A stretch of DNA of 64,000 bases from Trichopria drosophilae (GCA_030407085.1 CM059584.1:109367001-109431000), one strand, 5' to 3'. Shown: positions 37,089 to 49,900, counted from the first letter of the stretch. The notes: a model not told the origin generated them from the sequence alone. Numbers and translations are program-made.

Positions 37089-38138
37089 CTAACCCATTAA
37101 GTCCCAAAAAAGAAAAAGGAACTTTGTGAAAAAGTAAGAAAATCTTTTGGAAAATACCCAACCCTACTATTTTCGGGTACCCTTTACACGGTAGAATGGT
37201 TTGAAAATGTCTAAAATTTGATTTTCAATTATTGATTAACAATTTCTTTAAAAAAAGACGAGTTTTTTATGAATAATTTTTATTCAATCCAAAATTTGAG
37301 TGAGAAGGAAATTTTTGTTTGCAAATGTGCACAAAATTGCACAAAATATATATAAATTTTTTAACCAGCTTAGGTTTTTTATTTTACGATTTTTTTAACA
37401 AAATGGCGGCCAAAAAATGAAAGCTAAAAAATCAAACTTTCATGTTACTAATGTTTTTGGCGTTTTTTTTTTATTGGCATCGTGTAAATTATTCAATTAT
37501 TTCAGTAAAAAATACTTAAATATAATATTTATAAAAAATAAAATAACTGTAAAAAGGGTTAAATATGAAAACTAATAGTTTTAAGTTTTTAAAAAGGCAT
37601 TTTTAAGGTTTTAGTTATTATTTCAACAGAAACTAATGCAACAACCTGAATATCGTTAGTTTTCGAAATATTTTTATATTTTCAGTACAAATCTTAGTAA
37701 ATCAAGTAAACCTAATCATTTTTTAATTTTCATCTCTTAGCTGCTTAGAGATTTTGTGCATAATTGCGACAGTAGAAAAAAAAATATCCTTCACACTTAA
37801 ATTTTTGATCGATTAAAAATTTTTCGTAAAAAAAATTGATTTTTTTTAAAATTGTTAATTAGCAATTGGAAACGAAATTTTTATAAATTTTAAACCATTC
37901 TATCGTATAGAGCATACGCGAAAATAGTTGGGTTGAAATAGAAAAAAATTATGTTTTTCTACTATATATGTCAAGATCATATATAAATATCAATTTTTTA
38001 AAATTTTCTTACTAATGAAAGAGCGGCCTAGAAAATGGTGGAATATAATAGTTTTTATTTTTCGAAATTTATTTCATATTGAAAATAAGCGTTGAAGATG
38101 CAGTAAACTTTCTGTGCATTTGGGCGTTAATGGGTTAA
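37089..38138. mobile_element. piggyBac-like foldback element (family B)
   Basis: Ends are CTAA followed by CCCATTAAGTCCC on the left and gggcgttaatggg followed by TTAA on the right (38135-38138). The left duplication differs at one base. Inner arms mirror each other: actattttcgggtacc and ggtagaatggttt near 37165-37205 against aaaccattctatcg and cgaaaatagttgggt near 37890-37935. AAAATGGCGG is at 37400-37409. No transposase frame. Confidence 0.65.
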
Positions 38139-39469
38139 GGTAGTTAAGTTACGTAACACATTTGTTTTGTTTATTTACGACATTTTTTACTTTACTTGTT
38201 TTCGAGTGCTTCTGCATCATAGTCTTACTCATAGCTCGTACGTTCTCACTCTCTGAAGTCATCATTAGTCTTCGAATAGGAAACAATAGACTACCGCCGG
38301 ATATAACGATTGGCTGCACAGTCATTGAAAAGTTCAAACGTTACTGACCTAAGAGTAGTTGAAGATAAGACGAAATAGCCCATTTTAAACGTTTTTGATA
38401 ATTGCACTGCATTATATTTCTGCAAAAAACTTAAAACTTCGTTTTGAAAATGTTTCAAGAAATAGACACGAAAATGTTATAAAATAGTTTTATCTAAATC
38501 TTACAAAACTATTGAATTTATAGTTTATTATAAATTTTTAATAGTTTTGAATTTTTTTCTTACTTTGTGAATAGAAGAAGTTACATTTTTTAAAAATTCC
38601 AAATGACGAATGCAATAAAGAATGAATTAATAAAAAGTATAATTCTCTTCAAAAGTGTTACTTGACCCAGTTTGAGTGTGCAATAAAAATTTTAAGACTT
38701 CAAAATGATAAATTGAATGTCAATTTCTAAAATATTAACTTTTTCAAACAATTTTTGCAGTGTATAAACGTTAAAATTTCGATAAAACTGATATTTATAT
38801 AAATAATATTAATGACATTGATAAAAATGTTGATCCACACTTCACTTTTTTGTTTTATACGAATTTTTATAAATTATACAAATTTGCATAAATCGAAGAT
38901 ATTGACGAAATTATTGCCTACATGTTATACTAGTTTTATTTATGATTAACTTATTTCTAACTTTTTATTGTACATTTGTAAGTGATATACGTATACTGTC
39001 CCCCATTTTAGTAGCAGCTGGAGACATTCGATACGTAGAGTAGCGTGATATAACCTCACAAGGAAGAAAATAATTGTATATAATTGTATAATACGTGTAA
39101 TTTGTATACTGTTTATCTTAAATCGAATATGAATTACGTATAATCGGTCCTTTTTTTAACAAAAAATGTTTGGAATATTAATTACTGTTGAAGGTTCTAC
39201 CTTTAAAAATGCAAGCAAAAACACATTTAACGAAAAATTTACTTTTACGTGGCAAATGAATTATGAAGAAAGTAAACGTTTTTAGCTATAAATTCAATAA
39301 ATAACAATAATCTATAAAAATTACATTCGGAACTAAAATGAAAGATGCAGGTCAATATTTAAATTTTTTATAATGTTTTTTCCTGAAGTTAGAAACTCAT
39401 CTGTACTATTTAGAATGATTTCAATAAAAAATTTGTTGGGAAACACGAAAAAAAATTTTGAAAAAAAAA

Positions 39470-39500
39470 TAATGCCGAACTTAGGATTTGAACCTGGAAC
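39470..39500 (-). repeat. tRNA-like (SINE-type) fragment
   Basis: On the minus strand GGTTCAAATCC (39484-39494), preceded by aaaggttcca, matches the B-box/T-arm consensus at 10 of 11 positions. An A-rich tract lies on the other side (39448-39470 on the plus strand). No complete tRNA fold. Confidence 0.4.
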
Positions 39501-40407
39501 CTTTTGAATGCTGGTCGAATTCGGTATAAAATTGGGCTTGTTCTAAATACATAGCTAATTTTTTTTTACGAAATTCATAATCAAGAAATTTACATAGATT
39601 ATTGTTACTTATAAAGTATAATGAGTGCACAATGACGAACAAACTGTTGTATTTTTATTTGAATAGTCGCAACTAAAAGATTTACATTTACTATTTTATT
39701 TTTAATAAGTGTTTCTACTTTTTAGATGTCCTTGAAGTTCCGAATGTTTAGTAAACGATTTCTGAGGAGACTTACAGTAATAAAATGGGTATTTTATTTA
39801 ATGGCATTAAAATAAAGGTATAACAATTAAGAAATTAGAAAAAACGCAATTACACGTTGATTTGAATATTTTTTAATGGCGACTCCCATGGAAAATCGTT
39901 CATTAAACGTCCAGAACTTCTGGTACATCTTTTTAGTACATGACTTACTATAAGATAATATTTCCTGCGACTATTCCAATAAATATTTATTGAAAGTTGC
40001 AAATTGGAGAATGCCATTGATTAAGATTTAGAATAAATAAATTTTCCGAAATATGCCAAATTAATACACAATTTTATGTAATAAAAGAATGAGAAAAAGT
40101 AAATTAAGTAATTAAATTGTATAAAAACGATTGTTAGTAAATTAGTTAAGAATTTTGATCATTTATGTAATAAGAATACACGGAACAATTAGTACATGTA
40201 GTGAAATCAATCATCAGCTTATGTAGTACACGCTTTAATGTCATTAAGTTTGTTAGTTAGCGCGCCTTGTTCTAAAAAATATCTATTCTTATTCTATGCC
40301 GCTTTACCTCACTGCTGCCCTCACGGAGACAGCAGGTAAATAAAAATCACTCCGTCCATTTGTCATTAACAATCACCGCTGACTCATATTTGTCAATTAT
40401 TTTTCAG

Positions 40408-40635
40408 GTGGACGTTACAAAAGTTGGAAAAGACGATGGTTCATTCTTAATGACAATTGTCTGTATTATTTCGAATACACGACCGATAAAGAGCCGCGCG
40501 GCATCATTCCACTGGAGAACATTCAGGTCAGAGAGGTTCATGATAGAAATAAACCTCACTGCTTCGAGCTGTACGCAGCGGGCTCGGAATTCATCAAAGC
40601 GTGTAAAACTGACAGCGAAGGAAAAGTCGTTGAAG
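40408..40635 (+). CDS. step: Cytohesin, PH domain core exon
   Basis: Completes a split glycine codon and then encodes 75 residues: [75 protein letters not shown], plus one base of the next codon. This is the PH domain core that binds phosphoinositides and recruits the enzyme to the plasma membrane. The basic run with the RRW arginine is the head-group site. With the preceding exon the loop reads KQGGRYK, that is two glycines (diglycine form). In vertebrates the diglycine form is selective for PI(3,4,5)P3 and the triglycine form binds PI(4,5)P2 comparably. The frame reads continuously through attcaggtcagag, so that internal splice-like site is not used. Borders are atttttcag and gaag|gtaatt. 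Confidence 0.96.
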
Positions 40636-41276
40636 GTAATTTTTTTATTTATTATTAATAACAATCAAAACAAACAGCAAGTTGAAATTAAAAAGTACGA
40701 AAAATGATAAACATTGAGTGTTGCAATCCCACGTGGCTGTTTTTTGAACTATCGGACCGGAAGTTTTCGTTTAGTACAAATTTCTACTTCAATTTGTATT
40801 TATCTTAGTAAAGAGATTATTTCGGATAGCAAATTTCACCAGGAATCTTTACGTACTTCTACTTTTGCGCAGATGTTTTTCTAAGGGACATAACAAAAAT
40901 TTTAACAGCTTATTTTTTGTATCACATCTACACGTTTGCATGTGACTGTAAACAGGGCAAAAATTATTAATTACATATTTTTCTGACACCACGACAATTC
41001 TGTTAAATGCATTCTTGCCATTTTTTATTAAATATTAAAGATGCATTTTCGATTCCATGATCAGAAGCGAGTAAGCGTAAATTATCCTATCAGAATCGAA
41101 TTTTCCTAAATTCTTTCATTAACAAGTAAGCAGGTTAGTAAATTTGTCGCAGTCATATATTTTTTTAGAATTTTTGTAAGATTAGACCATTCCCCAAAAA
41201 AATCCTGCAAATTTTATATTTAATATTCTGCAGCTAATAGTGCACAAAGACGAATTCTGCAAAATCAAGTAGAGTA

Positions 41277-41477
41277 CAGTCTGGGTATAATATTGCGTCT
41301 CGCCGCTCTCTTTTTCCCCCACCTTACGGTCTGGGGCCTCACGAAGGGCCTGCTGTGACGTCAGGGGCATAACGCGACTGAGGGGAGTGGGAGAAGCGAC
41401 GCTCCCCTTCTTTTCGTAAAACGAGACGGGAGGGAAAGGCGAGGAACCGAGCATGTAAATATACCGGGACTCTACTG
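41277..41477. mobile_element. CAGT-ended MITE holding the CRE repeat (copy 2)
   Basis: TA then CAGTCTGGGTATA on the left faces tataccgggactctactg then TA on the right; CAGT and GGTATA are shared inverted. The interior is the GC-rich repeat also seen at 27987-28160. It carries TGACGTCA at 41356-41363 within a longer conserved block. TA duplication and CAGT ends suggest a Tc1/mariner-pogo type origin. The right TA (41478-41479) is also the left TA of the next element. Confidence 0.6.
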
Positions 41478-41479
41478 TA

Positions 41480-41756
41480 CAGTGGCCCTCCCCTTATTTT
41501 AACTTTTCGAGTCAAGGAAGATGGAGGCTTCTTCCCTTATTTTACCGCATCCCTTCATCCCTACCACTGGCAATATGAGAGAATAAAAACAGAGAGAGGA
41601 GATATAGTGGCGTCCTTATTCACCTGTATGCGCAAGCGCAAACAGCAGTCCGCACTCTTTTGAACACTTTCAAATGGCAAGGGGGGGGGGGGACTCATGA
41701 GGGGAAGAAGTTGACATAAGGGACGAAAAAAAGTTAAAATAAGGGGAGGGCCAGTG
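41480..41756. mobile_element. TA-flanked MITE with CAGTGGCCCTCCCC ends
   Basis: The inverted termini CAGTGGCCCTCCCCTTATTT and its complement match at all but one position over 24 bases. TA flanks both sides (41478-41479, 41757-41758). The interior has a near-palindromic gcgcaagcgc (41630-41639) and a G run. It shares the internal phrase gaagatggaggcttcttccc with the MITE at 58718-58991, so the two are distant relatives. Non-coding; frames across it are accidental. Confidence 0.85.
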
Positions 41757-41856
41757 TATATTAGTTTACCTCGTAGAATAACATTTAATAAGGGATTTTT
41801 TGAATAAATATCTGAAACTCCTGTATCTTGCCAAGGCAACAAATTGAGGAACAGTA

Positions 41857-42131
41857 CAGTAGTCCCCACCCTAAGTTATACCATCCAAAGTTATATGTCT
41901 AACCTAAGTTATAGATTGGCCTTCTCCAAATTTATACCAGTTTCTTCCTCTCCTTCCCCCACCACATTGTTTTGCTGAGCCACACTCGCTTCGCGACACT
42001 CGCACACAGAAGCACCCATTGCATGGATATAAATAAAGATACGGGAGTGGGGATAGTGAGGGGCTATAACTTTGGAGAATCGTCCGCCATTTTGAAAGAA
42101 CCGACAGTATAACTTAGGATGGGGACTACTG
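41857..42131. mobile_element. TA-flanked MITE with CAGTAGTCCCCA ends
   Basis: The left terminus CAGTAGTCCCCACCCTAAGT and right terminus (complement of CAGTAGTCCCCATCCTAAGT) differ at one base, with TA at 41855-41856 and 42132-42133. CCGCCATTTT occurs at 42084-42093. At 275 bp it is nearly the same length as its neighbours at 41480 and 58718. TA target and CAGT start point to mobilisation by a Tc1/mariner-pogo type transposase. Confidence 0.85.
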
Positions 42132-44760
42132 TACAACCTAATTACTCGAAATTAAATTTGTAATTTTTAACCAATCCTTTCTATTATTGATCTGTAAAAC
42201 TTCGAGCGATCGTTTTGTATGATCGCTGCTGAGACTTCTCTGAAATAGGTTCAGAAATGGCGGAAAAAGAATGAAAATAAATTTAAAACACCTATAAAAA
42301 AGTATCCTACTGCTATTTTCAATTATAACTCCAAAATGACTCCTTACAGACGCCTTCATTGCTAGTTTTCAAAATGGGCTCTTAAAGAACACTTGACTTC
42401 TTAAAATATTAAGCTCGAAGAAGTCTTATGCTTGGGATATTAAATCTAATTTCGGATCACTTGTTTTTGGTAGATCCAGTTTTGATATATATATTTTTTC
42501 TACAGACACTAGGTGGCGTTCAAATCTAAAAATGAATCTCCTGATGGACGATACCTATAATGCAAGTGACATCACAATTTTATTATTATTATACGATCTC
42601 CCTTCCATATGCATAACAATCGATGTCAAATTATTGTAAATAACGATACAAACTGAAAAAAGAAACCGATAAAAAAATAGTTATTAATTGTTATATATCT
42701 ATTTTATAATGAAAGTGAACATTCTTGAAAAAGAGCTCTTGAATTCCACCCATAAAGTCTTTTTGAAAGTCTTTTTAAAGTCTCTTTATGATCTTAAAGG
42801 ACTCTTAAAGTTTTCTCATTGTCTTCTGAAGACACTATCCTTCTGTAACTAAGTTAAAAATTATTAATAAATCTTAATCCATATATTCTTACAGAAAATT
42901 AGATTTTACTATTTAATAATTACTTTTGAGTTCTTACTGACATATTTTAATTTCCTGAACTCGAAATTGTAAGAACACCATGTTTCTATATATATACAAA
43001 CTACTAACAAATTTTAATAATCCTGCCGGCGAGTGGTTAAGCTCTGCCAATTACGCCGAGATCATTAAGTCTATTCGACATTAGTCTTTTATACTTTTTA
43101 AGCTCCACTAACGACTCTCATGGATTACCATTATGAAGAAAAATAAGGGCATTATGTTTTTTTAGCTCTTGATTCATTATCCCTTTTAATCTTAACGTCT
43201 CACCATATCGAACGTTTCATACACTTCCAAGGATGAAAGAATGTTTATCAACATATTAAATATACGACATTTATGTTAACTGTCTTTGTGCACTATTGTT
43301 TCAAAACACTAATCGTATTATTTAATTACTATTTTTGTTTCTTTCTGTCTGGAACTTTCAAAATACAATGAATTTTTATTTATAAAAACACTTATGCTAT
43401 TGGAAATACAAAATATATCACTTTACACGATATAATAATTTAAAAAATGTAAGAATTCCCGTCATGCATAACAAATTATGTATAACAAATTATTTTAGAA
43501 GTAATTTGTTGAAAACAAAAGATAATCCTTTGTCGATAGGGGATAATATTCAACAGTTTCAGGATAATTATACCTAAGTACGGTTTTCCTGGATTTTTTT
43601 ATCGACCCCTCTGAATAATATCAAGAAACGAATTTAAGGGAAAAGTAGAAGGTATAATTATCAGGGTGTATAAGAGAAAGGAATAAAGGCTGTACGCTTA
43701 GGGCGGAGAGTAGCAACAACACGCAACAGCGATAGGGAGAAGAAATGTTAATATCGAATACGATGAAAAAGTCCTTTTACTCCTGTGAATATTTTCTTCA
43801 GTACTCAAAGTAAATATTATTTTATGCTAAACAAATATTAGTTCTTTTAAAAAATTTCCATTTCTTTTGAAACAAATTTTAAATAAAGTAAAAAATATTT
43901 GTGGGTATTTAGAATCAATATTTACTTACATACGTAGAGAAAAATATGTATTACAATATAACCATTATTTATCAGTGACAAAGATGACACTTTTTAAAGT
44001 ACTTTAGTAGTGAAAAAAGTCATTTTTACAATTGCAAACAGAAAACAAATGATGACCATATTTTATTTTCCTAAATTACCTTCCCTGAGCTTAATTTTCA
44101 TCTAAACGTAATGCACAAGAGGTCAAATTCTTTCTTTTTTCAAGCTCTGCAACTTATTTTTGGGTGAATTTCGTGTAACCATTGAGCAAAACTAGTTAGA
44201 CATGAAAAACTGCGTAAATCGTCATTTTTCCGAATTTTTGGGGCTGTAACCCGAGATATATTTATTGTAGGTGAAAGTGATTTGTAGATAAATTATAGGG
44301 CTTGAAAAAAAATCATTAAAATGAGCCTTTGTACGTTGAAATAACTTAAAAACTAACGGAGTTCTCAAATTCAAAAACTCCCTGTGGGACACCCTGTATA
44401 GGAAAAATGTAACTGCAATAAATAAAACTGTTATACATGAGTTACAGCATCATTACATTCTTGCCAAGTTTCTGTCATCTTATAAAGATAATTTGCCAGG
44501 TTATGAATTTTTAAAAATTTTGATTGTAGATGAAAATGACATAAATAATTAGAAAATCGTGACATGCTGACTTGCATACAGTTTTATCATGCTATGAATT
44601 TTTAAATGTTGTTTTTTGTATTCTGAATCTAACTATAAATAGTTTCTATGATTATTCATTTTTAGACATTTTTAAAAATTGTTTGAAAATGGAGTATTGC
44701 ATGAACTATTAGGAATTCAGTTCAGAATCTAAGAAACTATATTTTAATTCCAATAGAAAT

Positions 44761-44818
44761 ATATAAACTTAAACTTAAACTTAACTTAAACTTAACTTAA
44801 ACTTAAAACTTAACTAAA
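44761..44818. repeat. Simple repeat of AAACTT units
   Basis: A run of taaacttaaacttaaactta-type units with small length changes between them. It is not the TTAGG insect telomere repeat. Confidence 0.8.
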
Positions 44819-45837
44819 ACCTACATTACAGATAGAATGTTTCATGCCACCCAGACTGTCACGATTTCATAATTTATGTTATTTTTGTCAACAATAAAAT
44901 ACGTTTAAAAACCGATAATCGTGGGAATTATCGTTAATATCTTTAATATAAAATTGATATATTAGAAATTCACAATTTTTGTTCTACATAAATGATCTGC
45001 TAACTGCCGCTTAGTTGCAATGTTGACAGTGACAATATCCAGAACTATTGCTAAAAAATCAACTTGAGAACTCGACTAATAAAGTGATCTGGTAGTAAAT
45101 AATCTACTAACTTGAAACACGTTACTTGACACACGTAGTTTTTCATTCGCCCTTATAAACAATCATATTCCCGACATAACTTATGCCCAATGAACACCAG
45201 TGTAACAACTAAGGGATACTAAAATATTTAGAATGTATAACAACAAAACGGATCGCAACTTTTTCGCATTTTCCATCTGATGAAAACATTATAAGGGCAA
45301 TTAACGAAAAACAATGTTTTGAATGCATGTAATAGCTTCGGAATTGTAACGTATACGTGAATCAAACTTCATTTAAAAAACTACTTATTATGAATTTACT
45401 TAATGAAATTTAACAAATACTTTTCCTGCGCAAGTGTCAAAAATGTTTGGCAAACGTTTAAGTTAACTCGAAATTTATAACGTAAAATGTAGTTTACAAT
45501 TGAAAGGGTTTTATTACCTAAGCTTGAGCTTCTTGACAAAATTTTGCTTGCAAAATGAGAAACAGAATATGATAAAAATAAACAGGAAAAGGGTTTAAAA
45601 GAATCTGGTAAAACGTAAGCAATAGTTTTAAAATAGAATAAAAGATGACATTTCTCTTTTGTTGGTGAAATTTGAATAAACCTATCAAATTTATAACCGT
45701 CTTAAGTCTCTATCATATTCTGACTCAGCGACATAATAAACCTTGGAATAATGTCAAGTGTCATATATAGTTTTTTCAAACTTTTGGAAATGTAAGGAAA
45801 ATGTCACAGTTCATAGTTAGAAAATCGTACCAGATTA

Positions 45838-46680
45838 ACTCTTTTCGTCCCGAAATTCCGGAATTTGATCACAACTTTCAGCGCTGTAACTTTTGTTTAG
45901 TCGTTAGAAAAAATTTGAAAAGCCAAAATCGACAGATCTAGTCCTCTTCTTTCAAATGCCGTGGTTTCAGCAGGTGATTTCAACGAAAAAAGTTACGATC
46001 TTCTTTATTAACAAATGATTTTTTGACATATCTTTGCAAGAATAGCGTTTTTTTAACATTGAAAATTTTATCCCGAATAAAAAAATTCAGAATGTAAAAT
46101 ATCCGAAGGTAAAGCGTCTAGAATCAAAGTTTTCCGGATATTGAGAAAATAAATTCATATTTTCAAGTTGAGCAATTGATTTGGAATTGGAATTTAACAT
46201 CCTCCTCCTCCTCCTCGGCTTTATTGTGACGATAGAGACATGGATATGTTATGTTAACCCTTTAAGGACCAGACACTTTTTCATGGATGTTTTCAACGTC
46301 TGCTTGTCACATATTTCCGAAATTAAAAAAATTCTACATCACCCATTTTTGGCGTTCAAATTTAAGAAAAACGCAAATGCAAATTACTGCGTTAGATTAT
46401 TTAAAAAAAAAAACATTTTCTTTACTAACATTTTGTTTTGAACAAGATTTTCGCATTGAAATCGAACAAAAAGATCTCGGCATAGTGAATAAAAAGCGTC
46501 CACGGACATTAAACTTTGAAATGTATGTGCCAAAACTTGTAATTTCACAACATCTTTATCCAAGATGGCTGCTGTCTGTAAAAATGTTGGTACTATTTCG
46601 TTATTTCCATGTGAAGGGATTGTGTTGGGTCGGTACAGAACCATTTCCCCGTAATTATACTTACTCTGATAACTAATAAA
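45838..46680. mobile_element. Two worn TTAA-type element ends
   Basis: TTAACTCTTTTCGTCCC at about 45837 closely matches the terminus of the large foldback at 61560 (TTAACCCTTTTCGTCCC). The next 120 bases (cacaactttca, gtaact, aatcga, ctttcaaatgccgt, aaaaaagttacgatc) also run parallel to it. A second start, TTAACCCTTTAAGGACC, appears at about 46255. No matching right ends or open transposase frame were found, so boundaries are approximate. A (CTC)n tract lies at about 46200-46218. Confidence 0.5.
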
Positions 46681-46906
46681 ATGAGTAAATTATTGAGTAA
46701 ACACATGAGTCGAAATTCAAAAAAGAGTTGATGGAATGACAGCATGAAAAAGTAAACCACGTCCCATTTATTTGTTCGTACGAATTTTTAGGAAAATAAA
46801 AACAGAAAACCGTCATGATTTATTGTTTCCTTTAATTTCGTGATAAAAAAGTTGAATGATTAGTAATACTGCATACTTACGTTGAGTTACTTTGTTTTTC
46901 TTTCAG

Positions 46907-46976
46907 GAAAACACACAGTATATAGGATGTCTGCGGCGACGGATGAGGAAAAGGATGAATGGATTAAATGCGTTCG
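46907..46976 (+). CDS. step: Cytohesin, PH domain end exon
   Basis: Finishes a split glycine codon and then encodes KHTVYRMSAATDEEKDEWIK, then CV and two bases of an arginine codon. This is the last PH strand and the start of the C-terminal helix (DEEKDEWIK), with the conserved tryptophan found in nearly all PH domains. Borders are tttctttcag before 46907 and gttcg|gtgagt after 46976. Entry phase agrees with the exon ending at 40635 and exit phase with the exon at 51423. Confidence 0.95.
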
Positions 46977-49900
46977 GTGAGTATTGTATTTTTTTCTGGC
47001 TACCGTGATTTTGCGATTAAATTCTTAATTAATCCTCCTTTTTACTAACAATTTCAAATAATCCGTGGTCTAGAGTTTACTTAGTAAACAAAATTGCATC
47101 AGAGTAAAAAGCTAGATAATTTCTTTCAATTACACTTGTTTTATATATATTTACTTCAAAATTATTGATTATTAGAACTAAGTACCTAGGTGTGACTAGA
47201 ACGAATAAGTATATTTAAAATTAAAGTCCAAAGTTGCGAATGAGATGGACCTTATGTAAGAAAATAATAATTTAGCGTTCAAAAATCATTTTAACAAAAT
47301 GTAGGTTTTACATGCCGTAAGTTTTAGGGATTTACTTTATTTTAACTTTTAAAAACAGGTTATATTCCCTCTTCGAATATTGTTTGTTAAGCCTAAGAGA
47401 ACACGATGGAAATAATCTAAATAAGTTAAATAATTATTTAAAACAGCTTACAGAATCTACAGTGATAACTTAATATACATAATTCATAATAATAATTATT
47501 TTGACAGTAGATTATAATGTTTTTAAACGTTTACTTTGCAACAGTTATTGTGAACCATTTCTTTTACGAATTTCTCAAGTTAACTGTTTAAAAATTCAGT
47601 AATCGCTGAAAATTATAACAACGACAATATGTTCTCGACCGTTTTAATTTTAAATTAAATAATAATTAATAATTATCGGTGTTACAGGTCAATTAACTAA
47701 AGATAATAATATAAAAAATAACATGTTTTTTTGTTTTCGATTGAAAACACGAAGATGGTATAAAGATGAACATAGCCGGATTTTGTATGATAATTGCGAC
47801 AAAACCTTCAATTTGGAACATTCATATCTGTATTTAAAGTGATTTAATCATAAATAGGTTTTGTTTCCCTCTAGCGACTATCGTAGAAACTAGTGCCTAT
47901 TGTAAATAATATACATTTCGCCCCAGGAACTGTTTAAATGTGCAAAAATATGTTCTTTTTATTTCAGCAAATGTATTTCTATTTATATATCGAAATATCT
48001 GTTCCTAAGCAATTAGACCAGTGAAATAGTTTCGTTATTTATTTCAAATGTAGTTCTCTGGCCCCAAGTTCAATTATTAAATAAAAATTTCTCTTAGAAA
48101 GTTTCACAAAGGCAAAGAGAATTGTATAAGAATAAAAGTGGCCTCATGTTTTCCTAACTGAAAAAATAGAACGGGTGTTATCAAACTGACTTAACGAGGG
48201 ATGTGATAATCATTTTTAATTCTTTGATAGACGTATGTCCGGGAAATATTGATACACGAACGCAGCTTGGTCTTGAAAAGTTTTATTTTACGTAGTCGTC
48301 ATGATTAGTCAGACTCCGTTCCATTGTAGAGTGATTACTGGTATCGCTGTTACAAGTCAACTTAATCATTTTTGTTATTTTATACAATAATACGTTAAAC
48401 AATGTCGGTTATCATATTTCGACATTTTACTGAATTTTTCGTTGATTTTCCTGTTGGTTGATAGTTTTTATTGGAGATTTTTATCAACTTTTTATTATTA
48501 GACTTAATTTGTTAATAATAATTATATATTAAAAATGCCATGGAAAGAACCGCAATTTAATTATGCATTAGCTTATTGAAGAGTTAATTTATTAAGAAAT
48601 CTGATTTTTAATGTAAACAACTTAAAAACTACTCATGAAAGCGTATATGGCGATATAGTATGGAGATTAATAGTGTAATAAATTACGTTTTCCATTTTTT
48701 ATTAATTAAAAATCCTTTGAATTAATTGAATTAGTTGCAGACTTTAAACTTTCAACTTTTTTACTAATTAATATTCAGAGAGTTTGGTCATAATTATAGG
48801 TTATGTAAAACTATAATTATTATTCTTTAATTAACTTATATATAACTTGAAAATTCAGTAAGTTTCGTGTGTACTAACTTGCTCTTCGAGATATAAAGGA
48901 TATGATTTTATCGTTTCCGTTTACTGTGTTAAACCACGTTGAAATTCGACACGAGTATCATGTATATTGCACGGCGGATAATCACGAGCAACTTTATCCA
49001 TATCCGACGAATTCATATCTGTGTAATAAATAAATGTATCTGATAAATTTCTGGCCATGTAATTAAAAACGAAACTTTTGTTTTATTCAAAATTTCCAAA
49101 AGAAAGTAGCATTAAAGTTAGTTAAAAAGTTTTAACATCACGGTAATATAAAAAAAATCTTTAAATCTATTATTTATAGAATATTTTAAAATAAACTCGT
49201 AATTAAAATAGTGTATTTATTTCGCTATAACGTATCGGATTTAACCTATCAGTTTTTTACTTTTTGTACTTGTATTGTACATTCAACAACTGCTAATTCC
49301 TCTAAATTTGATTCCAAAATTTCTGCATGTCCGTGTAATTTAACTTGATGCTGTAATATTACACATTCTAGAGGAATCTCAAATTCGACTGATTTATGTT
49401 TAGTGTGTGATTATTTTCAGTAAATCCCATGATATTCTGTAAATATATTTAAGAGAAAGCAGTAATACATTTCGCACTCGACTTTTGTGGAATTTTATCA
49501 GCAAAATTATTTTAGCGTTACCTCACATTTTTTAATGCTCTATGAATTATAAAATTTATGTAATACGTTACACTTATTAAGAATATATGACAGATATATT
49601 TCCGTAATTTCTAATAGTATCGTGTTTAAAAAAAAAACTTTCGAAAAGAAGTTATACACAAGATAATCGTACAATAATTTTGAATAATGAATATGTGATA
49701 CAATAATTAAATGTAGATGCTGAATTTAGTTCTAATAAAATCATATAAATTATTAAATGAAGTAGTTATTTTGGTAACTAGTAAAGTTAAAGTTATTATT
49801 TATAGTAACGAAAGGAACGAAAATCTTTGATAATTTAATAAAGTATTATTGTTTCCAAATGGCGTTTGGACGTAATTCCTTTAACACGGATTATATTACA

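Larger units (their letters stand above)
34600..40407 (+). other. Cytohesin intron (5.8 kb)
   Basis: Runs from gtaagt to atttttcag. It holds an ATGGCGG-bearing direct duplication (36790-36985), a piggyBac-like foldback (37089-38138) and a tRNA-like fragment (39470-39500). The stretches 34620-36770, 38150-39460 and 39510-40400 show only AT-rich sequence with short stop-limited frames. In vertebrate cytohesin genes the intron at this exact position carries a 3-base microexon, which cannot be found by eye here. Confidence 0.6.
40636..46906 (+). other. Cytohesin intron (6.3 kb)
   Basis: Contains a tight cluster of three TA-flanked MITEs (41277-42131), a TTAAAC simple repeat (44761-44818) and two TTAA-type element ends (45838-46165 and 46258-46680). 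The stretches 40640-41270 and 42140-44750 show no further identifiable structure, apart from a gtgggacaccctgtata phrase at 44385-44400 that looks like an old repeat end. Confidence 0.6.

Noticed and set aside
40496..40545. Splice-like attcag|gtcaga inside the PH exon
   Set aside because: The PH reading frame and homology run straight through it ([10 protein letters not shown]), so no intron is needed.
44761..44818. Interstitial telomere repeat
   Set aside because: The unit is AAACTT-like, not TTAGG or TCAGG.
46181..46676. Overlapping frames on both strands
   Set aside because: They fall on worn TTAA-type element sequence and a CTC tract and resemble no protein.
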